Positions 8,460 to 17,765 are shown, counted from the stretch's first letter. The stretch is 51,644 bases of DNA from Sphingomonadaceae bacterium (GCA_947473355.1 CANJCQ010000022.1:1-51644), one strand, 5' to 3'. The notes: generated by a model not told the origin, from the sequence alone. A program made the numbers and translations.

Positions 8460-9041
8460 ATGACGGCGTCAAAGCGGCGACTGGGAACGGAAAGGTCGGC
8501 ATCGCGCGCCTCGCTGATGGACGCCGTCGAAGCGGTGATGCGCGAGCACGGATACGGCGCGCTGACAGCGCGCAAGGTCGCTGAGCGCGCCGGGCTGAAG
8601 CACCAGCTGGTCTATTACTATTTCCAGACGCTCGATGACCTGCTCGTCGCCACTTACGAACGGCACATCGAGCGCTATCTTGGGCGGATCGAAGTGGCGC
8701 TTGAAGATATTCGGCCGCTGCATGCCTTCTGGCAAGTGCATGCCAATCCTACCGATGCTACGTTAAACTCGGAATTCCTATCGATGGCCAATCACATCGA
8801 GGTGATCCGGACCCGCACCATCGAATTCGGCGAACGGGTGCGCAGGCTCGGGCTCGACAGGCTCCAGGCGCAGTTCCGTCCACCGCCAGCCGGCAAAGAC
8901 AATGTGAACCCGTTTGCCGTGACCATGGCGATCACCTCGATTGGCAGCGTTCTCGGTCTCGAATCCGCCATCGGCATCACTGGAGGCCACGCGGAAACCA
9001 GGGCGCTGATCGAGTGGTGCATTGATCAGCTTGAACCCTGA
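8460..9041 (+). CDS. TetR-family transcriptional regulator (tandem copy A)
   Basis: The 193-aa protein has an N-terminal TetR helix-turn-helix (ALTARKVAERAGLKHQLVYY, about residues 30-50) and a C-terminal ligand/dimer domain that differs from well-known members. It is divergent from the VOC-P450-LuxE-TauD operon and is its likely regulator. The next gene is a clear paralogue, with the same TSRKLATKAGLKPQLVHYYF-type recognition helix. The start at 8460 is chosen because it places the helix-turn-helix at the usual distance from the N-terminus; an upstream start at 8394 is possible. Confidence 0.85.
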   Translation: MTASKRRLGTERSASRASLMDAVEAVMREHGYGALTARKVAERAGLKHQLVYYYFQTLDDLLVATYERHIERYLGRIEVALEDIRPLHAFWQVHANPTDATLNSEFLSMANHIEVIRTRTIEFGERVRRLGLDRLQAQFRPPPAGKDNVNPFAVTMAITSIGSVLGLESAIGITGGHAETRALIEWCIDQLEP

Positions 9042-9105
9042 GCCTGTGGGACAAACCGCGATGCCGGCTCGCCAATCGGGACCGGCCCGTCTAGGAGCGC
9101 AGCCG

Positions 9106-9687
9106 ATGGCATCGAACCGCAGGATCGGCACCGAGACTTCGGAAACCCGCGCACTGCTCCTGCGCGCGGCGGGGGAATTGATGCGCGATGAGGGCTATGC
9201 TCAGGTAACCTCGCGCAAGCTGGCGACGAAAGCCGGGCTCAAGCCGCAGCTGGTCCACTACTATTTTCGTACAATGGGCGATCTGTTCGCCGAGCTGTTC
9301 CGGCAGGTGACCGAGGATCACCTCGGGCTGCTCGACGGGGCTGCGAGGTCGGACGACCCGCTGGCGCGGATGTTTGAAATCAGTTGCGATCCCACCAACG
9401 CAGCGCTTCAGCTCGAGTTTCTTGCGCTGGCTAACCACCGCAAGGAAATGCATGCGCTGATCGCGGCGTTCGGGCTTGAGCTGAACAACCGGGAATCGGC
9501 GATCATCCGCGCGGCAATTTCGGCGCGGGGGCTGGAACTGGCCAGAGCCACGCCGGAAGAGCTGGCGACTATAATCCAGACCGGTGCGCGCGGGCTGGCT
9601 TTCGCTGGCCGCTTCAACACAGAGCGATTCAGCCATGCCCGCGATGCGGTCATCGGCTGGCTAAGGATGCTCGCCGCCGCCCGCTGA
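9106..9687 (+). CDS. TetR-family transcriptional regulator (tandem copy B)
   Basis: The 193-aa TetR protein is a tandem paralogue of the upstream gene: helix-turn-helix near residues 30-50, then NAALQLEFLALANHRKEM, which parallels DATLNSEFLSMANHIEVI in copy A. An AGGAG about 8 nt before the ATG at 9106 decides this start over the ATG at 9061. Two adjacent near-isologous repressors could form heterodimers or sense two pathway intermediates; this is inference. It converges on the cytochrome c' gene. Confidence 0.85.
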   Translation: MASNRRIGTETSETRALLLRAAGELMRDEGYAQVTSRKLATKAGLKPQLVHYYFRTMGDLFAELFRQVTEDHLGLLDGAARSDDPLARMFEISCDPTNAALQLEFLALANHRKEMHALIAAFGLELNNRESAIIRAAISARGLELARATPEELATIIQTGARGLAFAGRFNTERFSHARDAVIGWLRMLAAAR

Positions 9688-9693
9688 GAAGTT

Positions 9694-10194
9694 TCAGGGT
9701 TTCTTCGGCTCGCGATAGATGTCGTGGCATTGCTTGCAAGGCATCGCCTCGATCATCCGCTCGGTCACCAGCGCTATGTTGCCTGCCTCGCCGGCCTGCG
9801 CCATCGCCTCGGCATTGCGGGCAAAGGCCTCCATGCGCGCCATGAAGTCCGCGTTGTTCGACCAGACTTCTGGTTTTGAGCGGCCACCGGGCACGCGGTT
9901 CTGGTAGTCCCTAAGAGCATCACGCGCGCCGTTGGCGATAGCGCGGGTTGCTTCCCCCAGCTTTTCGCGCGCCGCGAGTCCGGCGACAATATTTCCCAGC
10001 AGCTCGCCGTCGCGCTGAAGCTGGCTCATCGTCTGCTGACGCTCGAAGATCAGCCCTTCGCGCTCAGCGTGGCTGAGTTCGAGGCTGGGCTCGGGAGTGG
10101 CGGCGGCAATGCAGGTGGCCGAAACCATTCCCAGCAGTGCGCTGACTCCGGCCAGGCGCCAGCTGCGGCGCTGAATTTGCAATCGGACCGGCAT
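9694..10194 (-). CDS. Cytochrome c'-like periplasmic c-type cytochrome
   Basis: The 166-aa exported protein has a signal peptide (Arg-rich start, hydrophobic core ending CIAAATPEP), then an all-helical body and a single CKQCH haem-binding motif close to the C-terminus. This C-terminal CXXCH on a four-helix domain is characteristic of the cytochrome c' / c-556 family, which carries electrons or binds small gases. The start at 10194 follows GGGAG by about 9 nt; longer starts would bury the signal peptide. It diverges from the exported DUF1592/DUF1552 operon and may provide its electron carrier. Confidence 0.8.
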   Translation of the reverse strand: MPVRLQIQRRSWRLAGVSALLGMVSATCIAAATPEPSLELSHAEREGLIFERQQTMSQLQRDGELLGNIVAGLAAREKLGEATRAIANGARDALRDYQNRVPGGRSKPEVWSNNADFMARMEAFARNAEAMAQAGEAGNIALVTERMIEAMPCKQCHDIYREPKKP

Positions 10195-10262
10195 TGGCAA
10201 CTGGCTCCCTGGATAAATATGCGCCATCATGTCGCGCAGAGCTTGACTGTGGTCAAGATCAA

Positions 10263-10273
10263 TTGCTAAGCAA
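10263..10273. promoter_or_regulatory. Small palindrome in divergent intergenic region
   Basis: TTGCTAAGCAA is a perfect palindrome around a central A. It lies between the cytochrome c' gene and the exported operon that starts at 10327, and a second TTGC/GCAA pair follows at 10284-10299. It could be an operator for either direction; no matching regulator can be named. Confidence 0.3.
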
Positions 10274-10326
10274 CTGCACAGCATTGCAACATATCGCAAG
10301 CGTGGAGTTCGCGGGGGAGACGCGCA

Positions 10327-11898
10327 GTGGCCTTCGGGCGGTTCGATGGCGGAATCGGTTTGCGCGCAGTGTTTGCCGCCATGCTGGCGCTGGCATCGAC
10401 ATTTGCCGCCGCCCCGGCCACCTTTGCCTACATTGGCCCCAGCTACCTGCGGAGCGAAGGCGTAGCTGGCGACGCAAGGCCCGCTGACTTCGCCGGCTGG
10501 GTGCGCGCCGAGTCCAACTATTGGACGCAGCGGCCTGAATTGCAGGAAATCAGGGGCATCCGCGACAACAAGAACGACCTCCTGTTCACCGGGCCGCAGG
10601 CTCCCGCTCAGGGGCCAAACATGCTCGCCATCTCGATCAGCAAGGCGAGCCCTTCACTGGAGCCGCTGATGGCCCTTTGCCGAAGCGGCAATACGATCCC
10701 GGCGATGACCTATGCCGAATCCTCCGAGCTGGCGCGGCATCCCCAGGAGCATGGCCCTGCCCCCCGCGACGTCCCAGCCTTTTACCAATATGCGCTGCGG
10801 CAGGTGCAACTCGCCTGTCCGGTGGTCCCCGGTGCGCCCGAACAGGCCTTTGCCATCCACTTCGCCGCGATCGATTGGCTGAACTATCGGCCGCAGCCCG
10901 CGCCAAGGCCAATCACCGCCGCGCCCGCACTCACCTGGCCCGGCCATACTTCGGGCGCGCGCAGGACATTCGCGATCAGCTGGTTTGCCGCAGCGGTCGA
11001 TGCATCGCTTGGCCAATGCCCCCGGATGAACACCAAGCCTTCCGAGGCGGACTACTATGCATTGCTGCCTCGAGATGCGGCGGCGCGCGAGCGGGCGCAG
11101 CGCGGGGCGGGCGGCGGGATAGGTCCCGATCTCATGGCCTTTCGTGGTCCCGATCGCATGCATGTAACGCTGATGCCCGGGATCGTGTCCGATCCGGGCA
11201 ATGTGGCCCCGCACTCCGCCGCTGCGCCGGGTTTCGACCTCGACCTCCGCGATGGCATCGACAATCAGCTCTTTACAGTTGAAGGCTGCGTCGAAGGACT
11301 CCGGCGGCGCGGTTTCCTGCCGATGATTTTTAATGAAGGCAGAGCAGTGGGCCGCCCGACTGCCTTGCTCGAAGTCAGCGGTATCGACGATCCGCAAAAT
11401 GACGATGAGGTCTTTGTCACATTCCTCTACAGCACCGATCCACTGCGCCGCAGCCCGGCCAAGACGGTGCTTGGTGACTACACGTTTCGAGTCGCTGCCG
11501 ATCCTGCCTTCACCCAGGACTTCGCGCGCTTTCGCGGGCGCATCGTCAATGGCGTACTGACCACCGAGCCTGCCGAGAAGCTGCATGTCCATGAGGTCAC
11601 CGCCATCGAGACAACCATCTGGAAGCCGAGGCTGCGCATCCAGTTCCTCCCCGACGGGCGGATGAAGGGCCTGATTGGCGGCTATCTCGACTGGCGCCGG
11701 CGCTTCACGTGGCAGGTCTTCCGCGCCAGTGACTACGAGAACACCATCGGGATGCAAGCGCCCGCACTCTACAATGCGCTCAAGCGCGCCGCCGATGGCC
11801 TGGCCGACCCGCTGACCGGCGAGCTCAATGGCATTTCCGCCGCCTTCGACATTGAGGGCGTGCCAGCATTTACACCGAACGAGGGGACTGCGCAGTGA
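10327..11898 (+). CDS. Exported protein of unknown function (paralogue of the 15420 gene)
   Basis: The 523-aa protein begins with a signal peptide (hydrophobic core about residues 12-34, ending near TFAY). The mature protein has no motif I can assign. It is clearly homologous along its length to the product of 15420-17072: shared segments include YAESSELARHPQEHGP, GIDNQLFT and, near the end, SAAFDIEGVPAF against SAAYEIEGVPAY. It lacks a short insertion present in the paralogue. The start is a GTG with GGGGGAG about 8 nt upstream. It is the first gene of an operon whose members all overlap by 1 to 4 nt. Proteins with this kind of C-terminal section accompany DUF1592/DUF1552 genes in other proteobacteria; the role is unknown. 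Confidence 0.8.
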   Translation: MAFGRFDGGIGLRAVFAAMLALASTFAAAPATFAYIGPSYLRSEGVAGDARPADFAGWVRAESNYWTQRPELQEIRGIRDNKNDLLFTGPQAPAQGPNMLAISISKASPSLEPLMALCRSGNTIPAMTYAESSELARHPQEHGPAPRDVPAFYQYALRQVQLACPVVPGAPEQAFAIHFAAIDWLNYRPQPAPRPITAAPALTWPGHTSGARRTFAISWFAAAVDASLGQCPRMNTKPSEADYYALLPRDAAARERAQRGAGGGIGPDLMAFRGPDRMHVTLMPGIVSDPGNVAPHSAAAPGFDLDLRDGIDNQLFTVEGCVEGLRRRGFLPMIFNEGRAVGRPTALLEVSGIDDPQNDDEVFVTFLYSTDPLRRSPAKTVLGDYTFRVAADPAFTQDFARFRGRIVNGVLTTEPAEKLHVHEVTAIETTIWKPRLRIQFLPDGRMKGLIGGYLDWRRRFTWQVFRASDYENTIGMQAPALYNALKRAADGLADPLTGELNGISAAFDIEGVPAFTPNEGTAQ

Positions 11899-13592
11899 TG
11901 GCGAAGATTAAATCTGGCCGGGCGTTCTGGCTGGCGAGTGCGGCGGCGGGGCTGATCGGGCTGGCAGTCATCGCCCCGGTTGAAGATGTCACCGCCAAGT
12001 CCACCGCAGCGCCCTCGGTTGCTGCAGCGCCGCCCGGCTTCCGCCGGCTCAACGAAGCGCAATATATCCGCTCGGTCGAACAGATTTTCGGGCCAGCTAT
12101 CAAGGTTCCCGGCCGCTTCGATCCGCCGCTGCGCGAACAGGGCTTGCTGGCGATCGGCGATGCAACGGTCACGGTGTCGGCATCGGGTATCGAGCAATAC
12201 GAGCTTCGTGCGCGGGAGATTGCGGCTCAGGCAATGGCGGGCGGCAAGGTGAGCGTGCCGTGCAGTCCGGCGGCTGGCGCCTTCGACGCCGCTTGCGCCG
12301 GGCAAGTCCTCGGCCGCTTTGGCCGCCTGCTCTATCGTCGTCCGCTCGCAAACACTGAGCTGTCCGCCGTTGTCGCCATCGCCGCCAATGCGGCGGACGT
12401 GAACCACAGCTTTGCCAAAGGTCTCGAAGCGGGCCTTTCGCGGCTGCTGATGTCACCCAACTTCATTTTTCGCGTCGAGCGCAGCGTGGCCGATCCACGC
12501 GCGCCCGGCGGCTATCGGCTGGAGGACCATGCGCTGGCTAGCCGGATCAGCTTCCTGCTGTGGGACAGCTCGCCCGACGAGGCAATGCTCGACGCCGCCG
12601 CGCGCGGCGATCTTCGCGTTCCAGCGAAACTCCAGCGGCAGGTTGACCGCATGCTCGCCTCACCGCGCTACGAGCAGGGCGTCCGATCGTTCTTTTTCGA
12701 CATGTTCGGTTATGAGCAGTTTCGCGGCCTCGCCAAGGATCAGGCGATCTATCCCAAGTTCAATTCCGAGCTTGCCCGTGACGCGCAGGAACAGACACTG
12801 CGCACCATCGTCGATCTGCTGGTGACCAATCGCGGCGATTACCGCGATCTGTTTTCCACCCGCAAGACCTTCATCAACCGCGGCCTCGGCGCGCTTTACA
12901 AAGTGCCAGTGAGCGCGGCGGGGGTCGATGGCTGGGCACCCTACACCTTCCCGGTGGACCAGCCGCGCGGAGGCATTCTCAGCCTTGCGGGCTTCCTGAT
13001 GCTCGATCCCACCCACGAGGGCCGCAGCTCGCCGACGATCCGCGGCAAGACCGTGCGAGAACTGCTGCTCTGTCAGCCGGTTCCGCAGCCGCCGCCCAAT
13101 GTCAATTTCGCGCTCGTCCAGGATGTCACCAACCCGCTCTACAAGACCGCGCGGCAACGCCTGACCGTCCACCAGGAAAACCCGGCCTGCGCGGGGTGCC
13201 ATGCGCTGACCGATCCCATCGGGCTTTCACTGGAGAACTACGACGCGGTCGGCAATTTCCGCACCCATGAAAACGATGCGAAGATCGATGCGACCGGAAC
13301 TTTCGAGGGCAAGCCCTACACTGGTCTCACTGGCCTTTCGCAGCGGCTGCGTGAGAGCCCGGAGGTTCCCGCCTGCGTGGTGCAGCGTGCCTTTGAATAT
13401 GGCGTCGGTCGCCCGGCCGCTGGCGGCGATGCGGATTGGCTGGAATTCGCAGTTGGCCAGTTTGCATCGGACCGCTTCCGCTTTTCGGCATTGATGCGCC
13501 GCATTGCCACCAGTCCGGCGCTGGCCGCAGCGGCCCCGCCCGGGCCCGTTACGACCGCCCTGAGCTACGATAAACACAGGAGGAATCGATGA
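11898..13592 (+). CDS. DUF1592/DUF1588 (planctomycete-cytochrome-type) exported protein
   Basis: The 564-aa protein has an N-terminal hydrophobic export segment, then the succession typical of DUF1587/1595/1592/1588/1585 proteins: RRLNEAQYIRSVEQIFG near residue 50, a long helical core (SRISFLLWDSSPDEAML), GAGCHALTDPIG-like CAGCHALTDPIGLSLENYD near residue 430 containing a CXXCH, and a C-terminal cap. The CAGCH could bind covalent haem c. Such proteins are abundant in Planctomycetes next to DUF1552 proteins and are uncommon in alphaproteobacteria; they are thought to act in the periplasm, function unproven. The start overlaps the previous stop (GTGATG). Confidence 0.83.
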   Translation: MAKIKSGRAFWLASAAAGLIGLAVIAPVEDVTAKSTAAPSVAAAPPGFRRLNEAQYIRSVEQIFGPAIKVPGRFDPPLREQGLLAIGDATVTVSASGIEQYELRAREIAAQAMAGGKVSVPCSPAAGAFDAACAGQVLGRFGRLLYRRPLANTELSAVVAIAANAADVNHSFAKGLEAGLSRLLMSPNFIFRVERSVADPRAPGGYRLEDHALASRISFLLWDSSPDEAMLDAAARGDLRVPAKLQRQVDRMLASPRYEQGVRSFFFDMFGYEQFRGLAKDQAIYPKFNSELARDAQEQTLRTIVDLLVTNRGDYRDLFSTRKTFINRGLGALYKVPVSAAGVDGWAPYTFPVDQPRGGILSLAGFLMLDPTHEGRSSPTIRGKTVRELLLCQPVPQPPPNVNFALVQDVTNPLYKTARQRLTVHQENPACAGCHALTDPIGLSLENYDAVGNFRTHENDAKIDATGTFEGKPYTGLTGLSQRLRESPEVPACVVQRAFEYGVGRPAAGGDADWLEFAVGQFASDRFRFSALMRRIATSPALAAAAPPGPVTTALSYDKHRRNR

Positions 13593-14935
13593 GCCACTGG
13601 ACCCGGCGCAATTTGCTGCGCGGAATGATGCGCGGCTCGGCGGTGGTCGTCGGACTGCCGCTGCTTGACCTGTTCCTTGATGGCAATGGCGAGGCGCTCG
13701 CCAGCGGGGCACCGATCCCCACCCGCTTCGGTACCTGGTTCTGGGGTTGCGGGGTAAACACCGCGCGCTGGTTCCCGAGCCAGCTCGGCAAAGGCTACGA
13801 CATCAAGCCTGAACTCGCGCCGATCGCCCCGTACCGGGACAAGGTGAGCGTCTTCTCGAACTTCAACTGCATTCTCGATGGCAAGCCCAATCTGGTTCAC
13901 TGGTCGGGCGTCATGGCAACACTGACCGGCGCGGCACCGCTGAAGGGCGGCGTGGCCGGCGGAACCAGCGAGCAGCCCACGATCGATTGCCTGGTATCCG
14001 ACCACATAGGAGCTGGGACCCGCTTCCGCTCGCTTGAACTTGCCTGCACCGGCCAGACGGGTGTCAGCTATTCGATGCGCGCAGGCTCGACCGTCAATCC
14101 CAGCGAGGTTGACCCGGTCCAGCTCTATCGCCGCCTGTTCGGCGCGGAGTTTCAGGATCCCAACAAGGCCGAATTCAAGCCCGATCCCGCCGTGATGCTG
14201 CGCCAGAGCGTGCTGAGTTCGGTCAAGGATGACCGCGACGAATTGCTGCGCTCGCTCGGCAGCGCTGACCGGCAGCGGGTCGACCAGTATTTCACCTCGG
14301 TGCGCCAGGTCGAACAGCAGCTTGGCCATTTGCTGGAAAAGCCTGCTCCGGCCGAGGCCTGCGTTGTCGGCAGGGAGCCGGGCAAGGCGGAATTGGGCCC
14401 GACCTGGGACGTGGCGATGCGCACTCACGATCTGCTGGGCCAACTCGCGGTCATGGCGCTTTCCTGCAATCAGACGCGGGTATTCAACATGGCACTGTCG
14501 ATCGCTGGTTCGAACCTGCGCAAGGCGGGCGATCCGGTCGCCTTCCACGAACTAACGCATGAAGAGCCCATCGACGAGAAGCTCGGATACCAGCCCAAGT
14601 CTACCTTCTTCATCGAGCGGAGCATGGAAACCTTCGGCAGCATGCTCAAGATGATGGACGGGGTGAAGGAAGGCGCGGGCACGCTGCTCGACAACAGCCT
14701 GATCCTGGCCACATCGGAGAGCAATTTCGCCAAAATCCACTCGGTCGACAATCTGCCGATCATGGTCGCGGGTTCGGCAGGCGGCAAGTGGAAGGCGGGC
14801 CAGCATATCTCGGGCAACGGCGATCCGTCCTCGCGTGTCGGGCTGACGATCCAGCAGGTGCTGGGCATGCCCGTCACCAGCTGGGGCGACGGCGCAATGC
14901 GGACTACCAAGCCGATCAGCGAGGTGATGGCATGA
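13589..14935 (+). CDS. DUF1552 protein with Tat-type signal
   Basis: The 448-aa protein starts with a twin-arginine export signal (RRNLLRGM, followed by a hydrophobic stretch) and then the DUF1552 body (GTWFWGCGVNTARWFP, later MRTHDLLGQLAVMALSCNQT). DUF1552 proteins are related to the DUF1501 and sulfatase/phosphatase-like periplasmic families and are almost always encoded beside DUF1592/DUF1588 proteins, as here with a 4-nt overlap. Tat export suggests folding with a cofactor or metal in the cytoplasm before transport. Its substrate is unknown. Confidence 0.85.
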   Translation: MSHWTRRNLLRGMMRGSAVVVGLPLLDLFLDGNGEALASGAPIPTRFGTWFWGCGVNTARWFPSQLGKGYDIKPELAPIAPYRDKVSVFSNFNCILDGKPNLVHWSGVMATLTGAAPLKGGVAGGTSEQPTIDCLVSDHIGAGTRFRSLELACTGQTGVSYSMRAGSTVNPSEVDPVQLYRRLFGAEFQDPNKAEFKPDPAVMLRQSVLSSVKDDRDELLRSLGSADRQRVDQYFTSVRQVEQQLGHLLEKPAPAEACVVGREPGKAELGPTWDVAMRTHDLLGQLAVMALSCNQTRVFNMALSIAGSNLRKAGDPVAFHELTHEEPIDEKLGYQPKSTFFIERSMETFGSMLKMMDGVKEGAGTLLDNSLILATSESNFAKIHSVDNLPIMVAGSAGGKWKAGQHISGNGDPSSRVGLTIQQVLGMPVTSWGDGAMRTTKPISEVMA

Positions 14936-15420
14936 GGCGGCTGGCAGGCGCTTTGGCACTCGCGTCGCTGACATTGGCTCCAGCCATGGCAGTGGCCGAA
15001 CCGGCACCGCCGCCGGCGTCACTCGAAGGAATGGTTGGACCCGCGCTTTATGTGACTGACCCGGCACGGTCGCTGAAGTTCTATACAGAGGGATTGGGCA
15101 TGCGGCTCAGGATGCGCTTCGGCACGGCTGAGCGGCCTGACATGGTGGTCGGCTTCGGCACCAACCCGGCAGATGCAGGCATCATGCTGATCACCGACAA
15201 GCAGGGTCCGATCCAGCCGATCCAGCATGTCCATGGGTTTGATCGCATCGCTCTGAGGTTGCCTGATCTGGTGGCCGTCTCGGCGCGGCTGCGCGCCGCC
15301 GGGTTTGCGGCGGGTGAAATACGCACCGTCCACGGCAGTATCCAGATGATGATGATTACCGATCCTGACGGTTACAGGATCGAACTGATCGACAGCAAAC
15401 CAGCCGCGAGGAAACCCTGA
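14932..15420 (+). CDS. Exported glyoxalase/VOC-superfamily protein
   Basis: This 162-aa protein has a clear signal peptide (MRRLAGALALASLTLAP to about AVAEP) followed by a VOC fold: LYVTDPARSLKFYTEGLGM, then FDRIALRLPDL and DPDGYRIELID near the end. Periplasmic VOC proteins are unusual. The gene is embedded, with 4-nt and 1-nt overlaps, between the DUF1552 gene and the second unknown exported protein, so it probably works in the same periplasmic process. The enzymatic reaction is not predictable. Confidence 0.8.
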   Translation: MRRLAGALALASLTLAPAMAVAEPAPPPASLEGMVGPALYVTDPARSLKFYTEGLGMRLRMRFGTAERPDMVVGFGTNPADAGIMLITDKQGPIQPIQHVHGFDRIALRLPDLVAVSARLRAAGFAAGEIRTVHGSIQMMMITDPDGYRIELIDSKPAARKP

Positions 15421-17072
15421 TGGACGCCGTGAAGCGACTGGCCCGATTTCTTGCGGTAGCAGGGCTCGCCTTTGCCAGCCCGGCCTGGGCTGATTACATG
15501 GGCCCGAGCTATCTCAAGGTTCCAGGTGTTGAAGGCGGCGCGGCGCAGGCGAAATATCAGGGCTGGGTCAGGGCCGAGGGAAATTATTGGACCGCCCGCC
15601 CGCCGAGGCGGGAAATCCGGGGCATTTCCGGCAAGGAGAGCGGGCTCAAGTTCACCGGCCCGCGCACTCCGGCTAATGGTCCGTCGGCGCTTATGCTTGC
15701 GATCGACAAGCGCAGCCCGGGTCTTGCCCGGATGATGGAAGTTTGCCGAAGCGGCGCGAAGCTGCCTGAATTGACCTATGCGGAATCCTCCGAACTGGCG
15801 CGTCACCCGCAGGAACATGGTCCGCGCCCGTCCTCCGTGCCGGAATTCTACGAATATGCCTTGAGAGGTGTCAGGCTGACCTGTCCGGTTGTGGCGGATG
15901 CGCCAGAACAGGCGTTTGGCGTGCATTTCGAAGCCATCGAGTGGCTCAACTACACGCCGCAACCCAGGCCGATCCCGCTCACCACTGCCCCAGCCCGGCT
16001 TCCCGGCAGTGCACGCAGCGGCACCAGCAGGGCCTTTGTCGTCTCGTGGTTCGCGCCCGTCGCCGACGCCAATCCGGGCCAGTGCCCGGTGATGAACCGC
16101 AAGCCGACCCAGGATGAGTATTTCGCGCTGATGCCGCCCGAACGGGCAGCGCAGCAGCGTGCCGCACTAGCGAAGGGCGGCGGGGCGAATACCGTGGTCA
16201 TGCCCTTTCGCGGGCCCGATGAAATGAATGTGATCCTGCTCCCCGGCCTCGTCGCCGATCCGGGGCATGTCACGCCGGTGGCCGATGTGGTGCGCGGGTT
16301 TGATCTCGATGGCGACGATGGATCGGGTCCGCCGCCTTCACACACGCGCGCGCACCGCAACTTCACCTCGCCAGACGGGCGCAAAGGCATCGATAACCAG
16401 CTGTTCACGATCCAGGGATGCATTGCCGGTTGGCGCCGCAATGGCTTTCTGCCGATGATCGGCAACGAACTGCGGCGTGCGGGCGGGCTGTCGATCCTGA
16501 TCGAAGTGAGCGGCATCGACAACGAGCGCAACGACGATGATGTGACCGTCACCATCCTCTACAGTGCGGACCCGATGCGGCGGGATGGTTCTTCAAAGGT
16601 CGTCCTGCCCGACTTCACCTTCCGGGTGAATGACAATCCGGAATTTTCGCAGGATTTTGTGCGCTTTCGCGGCCGGCTGGTCGATGGGGTGATAATGACT
16701 AATCCTGTCGGCAAAGTGACGATGCACGAAGGGCCTGCCTCCACCTGGTCGCTGGCACAGGCCCGGATGCGGCTGGAGTTCACCGCCGACGGCGGCTTGC
16801 GCGCGCAGCTTGGCGGATACCGCGACTGGCGCGAATTCCTGACCATGGCGTTCTTCCAGGCGTCCGACTACGAAAACACCATCGGGTTCAATAGCCCCGC
16901 CATGTACAATGCCACGAGGCGCGCCGCCGATGGCCTGAAAGACCCGGCCACCGGCGAATTTACCGGCCTTTCGGCAGCCTACGAGATCGAGGGCGTTCCG
17001 GCCTACATTCCGCCCGAGCAGCACCTGCAGCTTGCGGCCGGCGGTGCTTTCAAAGGTGTGCCGGCGCGTTAG
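15420..17072 (+). CDS. Exported protein of unknown function (paralogue of the 10327 gene)
   Basis: The 550-aa protein has a signal peptide ending near ASPAWADYMGPSY and a mature part homologous throughout to the 523-aa product encoded at 10327. Conserved segments include EIRGI, MEVCRSGAKLPELTYAES, QFSGPD-like FRGPDEMNVILLPGLVADPG, GIDNQLFT and ASDYENTIG. It contains an extra loop of about 20 residues (DGDDGSGPPPSHTRAH) before GIDNQLF. The start overlaps the VOC stop by one base. Two diverged copies flanking DUF1592-DUF1552-VOC suggest a heteromeric or stepwise system. No domain is recognised. Confidence 0.8.
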   Translation: MDAVKRLARFLAVAGLAFASPAWADYMGPSYLKVPGVEGGAAQAKYQGWVRAEGNYWTARPPRREIRGISGKESGLKFTGPRTPANGPSALMLAIDKRSPGLARMMEVCRSGAKLPELTYAESSELARHPQEHGPRPSSVPEFYEYALRGVRLTCPVVADAPEQAFGVHFEAIEWLNYTPQPRPIPLTTAPARLPGSARSGTSRAFVVSWFAPVADANPGQCPVMNRKPTQDEYFALMPPERAAQQRAALAKGGGANTVVMPFRGPDEMNVILLPGLVADPGHVTPVADVVRGFDLDGDDGSGPPPSHTRAHRNFTSPDGRKGIDNQLFTIQGCIAGWRRNGFLPMIGNELRRAGGLSILIEVSGIDNERNDDDVTVTILYSADPMRRDGSSKVVLPDFTFRVNDNPEFSQDFVRFRGRLVDGVIMTNPVGKVTMHEGPASTWSLAQARMRLEFTADGGLRAQLGGYRDWREFLTMAFFQASDYENTIGFNSPAMYNATRRAADGLKDPATGEFTGLSAAYEIEGVPAYIPPEQHLQLAAGGAFKGVPAR

Positions 17073-17135
17073 GCTGGATGCCGCTTGGCCCCATGGTGCT
17101 TGCGTCAAGTGGGGCATTCTGTTTCACAGTGCGGC

Positions 17136-17759
17136 ATGTCCGGATCAACCAAACCGAATCCAGAGCTGCGCGTTGCAGCACCGCACAGGGGACAGGGGCC
17201 AGCCTCGTCAAGTTCGAAGGACGCGCGTGCAGTTCGTTCGGGCCTAGCCTTGCGCGAGGCGCTTCTATCTCTGCTTGAGCGAAAGCCGTTCGATCAGATC
17301 ACCATTCGCGATATCTGCGCGGAAGCGGGCGTCCACTACGCGACCTTTTTTCGTCATCACCAAACGAAGGAAGGCCTGCTTGACGACATTGCGCGAAGCC
17401 AGATCGAGCAGCTCAACCAGCTCACTCTTGCGATCCGCGAAGCCGCGAGCTTCGAAGCGGGTTTCCAGGCGCTGTGCGCCTATGTAAGCGAACACCGCGT
17501 TCTCTGGTCGACCTTGCTCAACGGTGGAGCTGGCGCAGCCATGCGCGAAGAATGGCTTCGCCAATCCCAAAAAGTTGCGGCAGTGGTAGCACCGATCAAT
17601 AGCTGGCTGCCACCCGAACTTGGAACGATCTGTGCCGCGACACTGATTGCAGAAACGATCGCCTGGTGGCTGGGGAAGCCGGAAGGCGAATACAGCGTCG
17701 AAGCGATTGCCGGGATACTGCACCGGATGCTGTCAACCTCTATCATCGCCCCTGATTGA
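17136..17759 (+). CDS. TetR-family transcriptional regulator
   Basis: The 207-aa protein has a disordered Ser/Pro-rich start, a TetR helix-turn-helix (ITIRDICAEAGVHYATFFRH, about residues 57-76) and a C-terminal domain ending EAIAGILHRML. It is related to the regulator at 25585: both contain LL(N/T)GGA..MREE and an (I/L)AWW segment. A perfect 14-bp inverted repeat lies just downstream, in front of the P450 gene, and is its probable operator. No clear ribosome site decides the start; the ATG at 17136 is the best placed. Confidence 0.82.
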   Translation: MSGSTKPNPELRVAAPHRGQGPASSSSKDARAVRSGLALREALLSLLERKPFDQITIRDICAEAGVHYATFFRHHQTKEGLLDDIARSQIEQLNQLTLAIREAASFEAGFQALCAYVSEHRVLWSTLLNGGAGAAMREEWLRQSQKVAAVVAPINSWLPPELGTICAATLIAETIAWWLGKPEGEYSVEAIAGILHRMLSTSIIAPD

Positions 17760-17765
17760 TCGGGC

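Noticed and set aside
10654..11757. A 367-codon open frame on the - strand
   Set aside because: It is antisense to the exported 523-aa gene, whose reading is supported by its paralogue at 15420.
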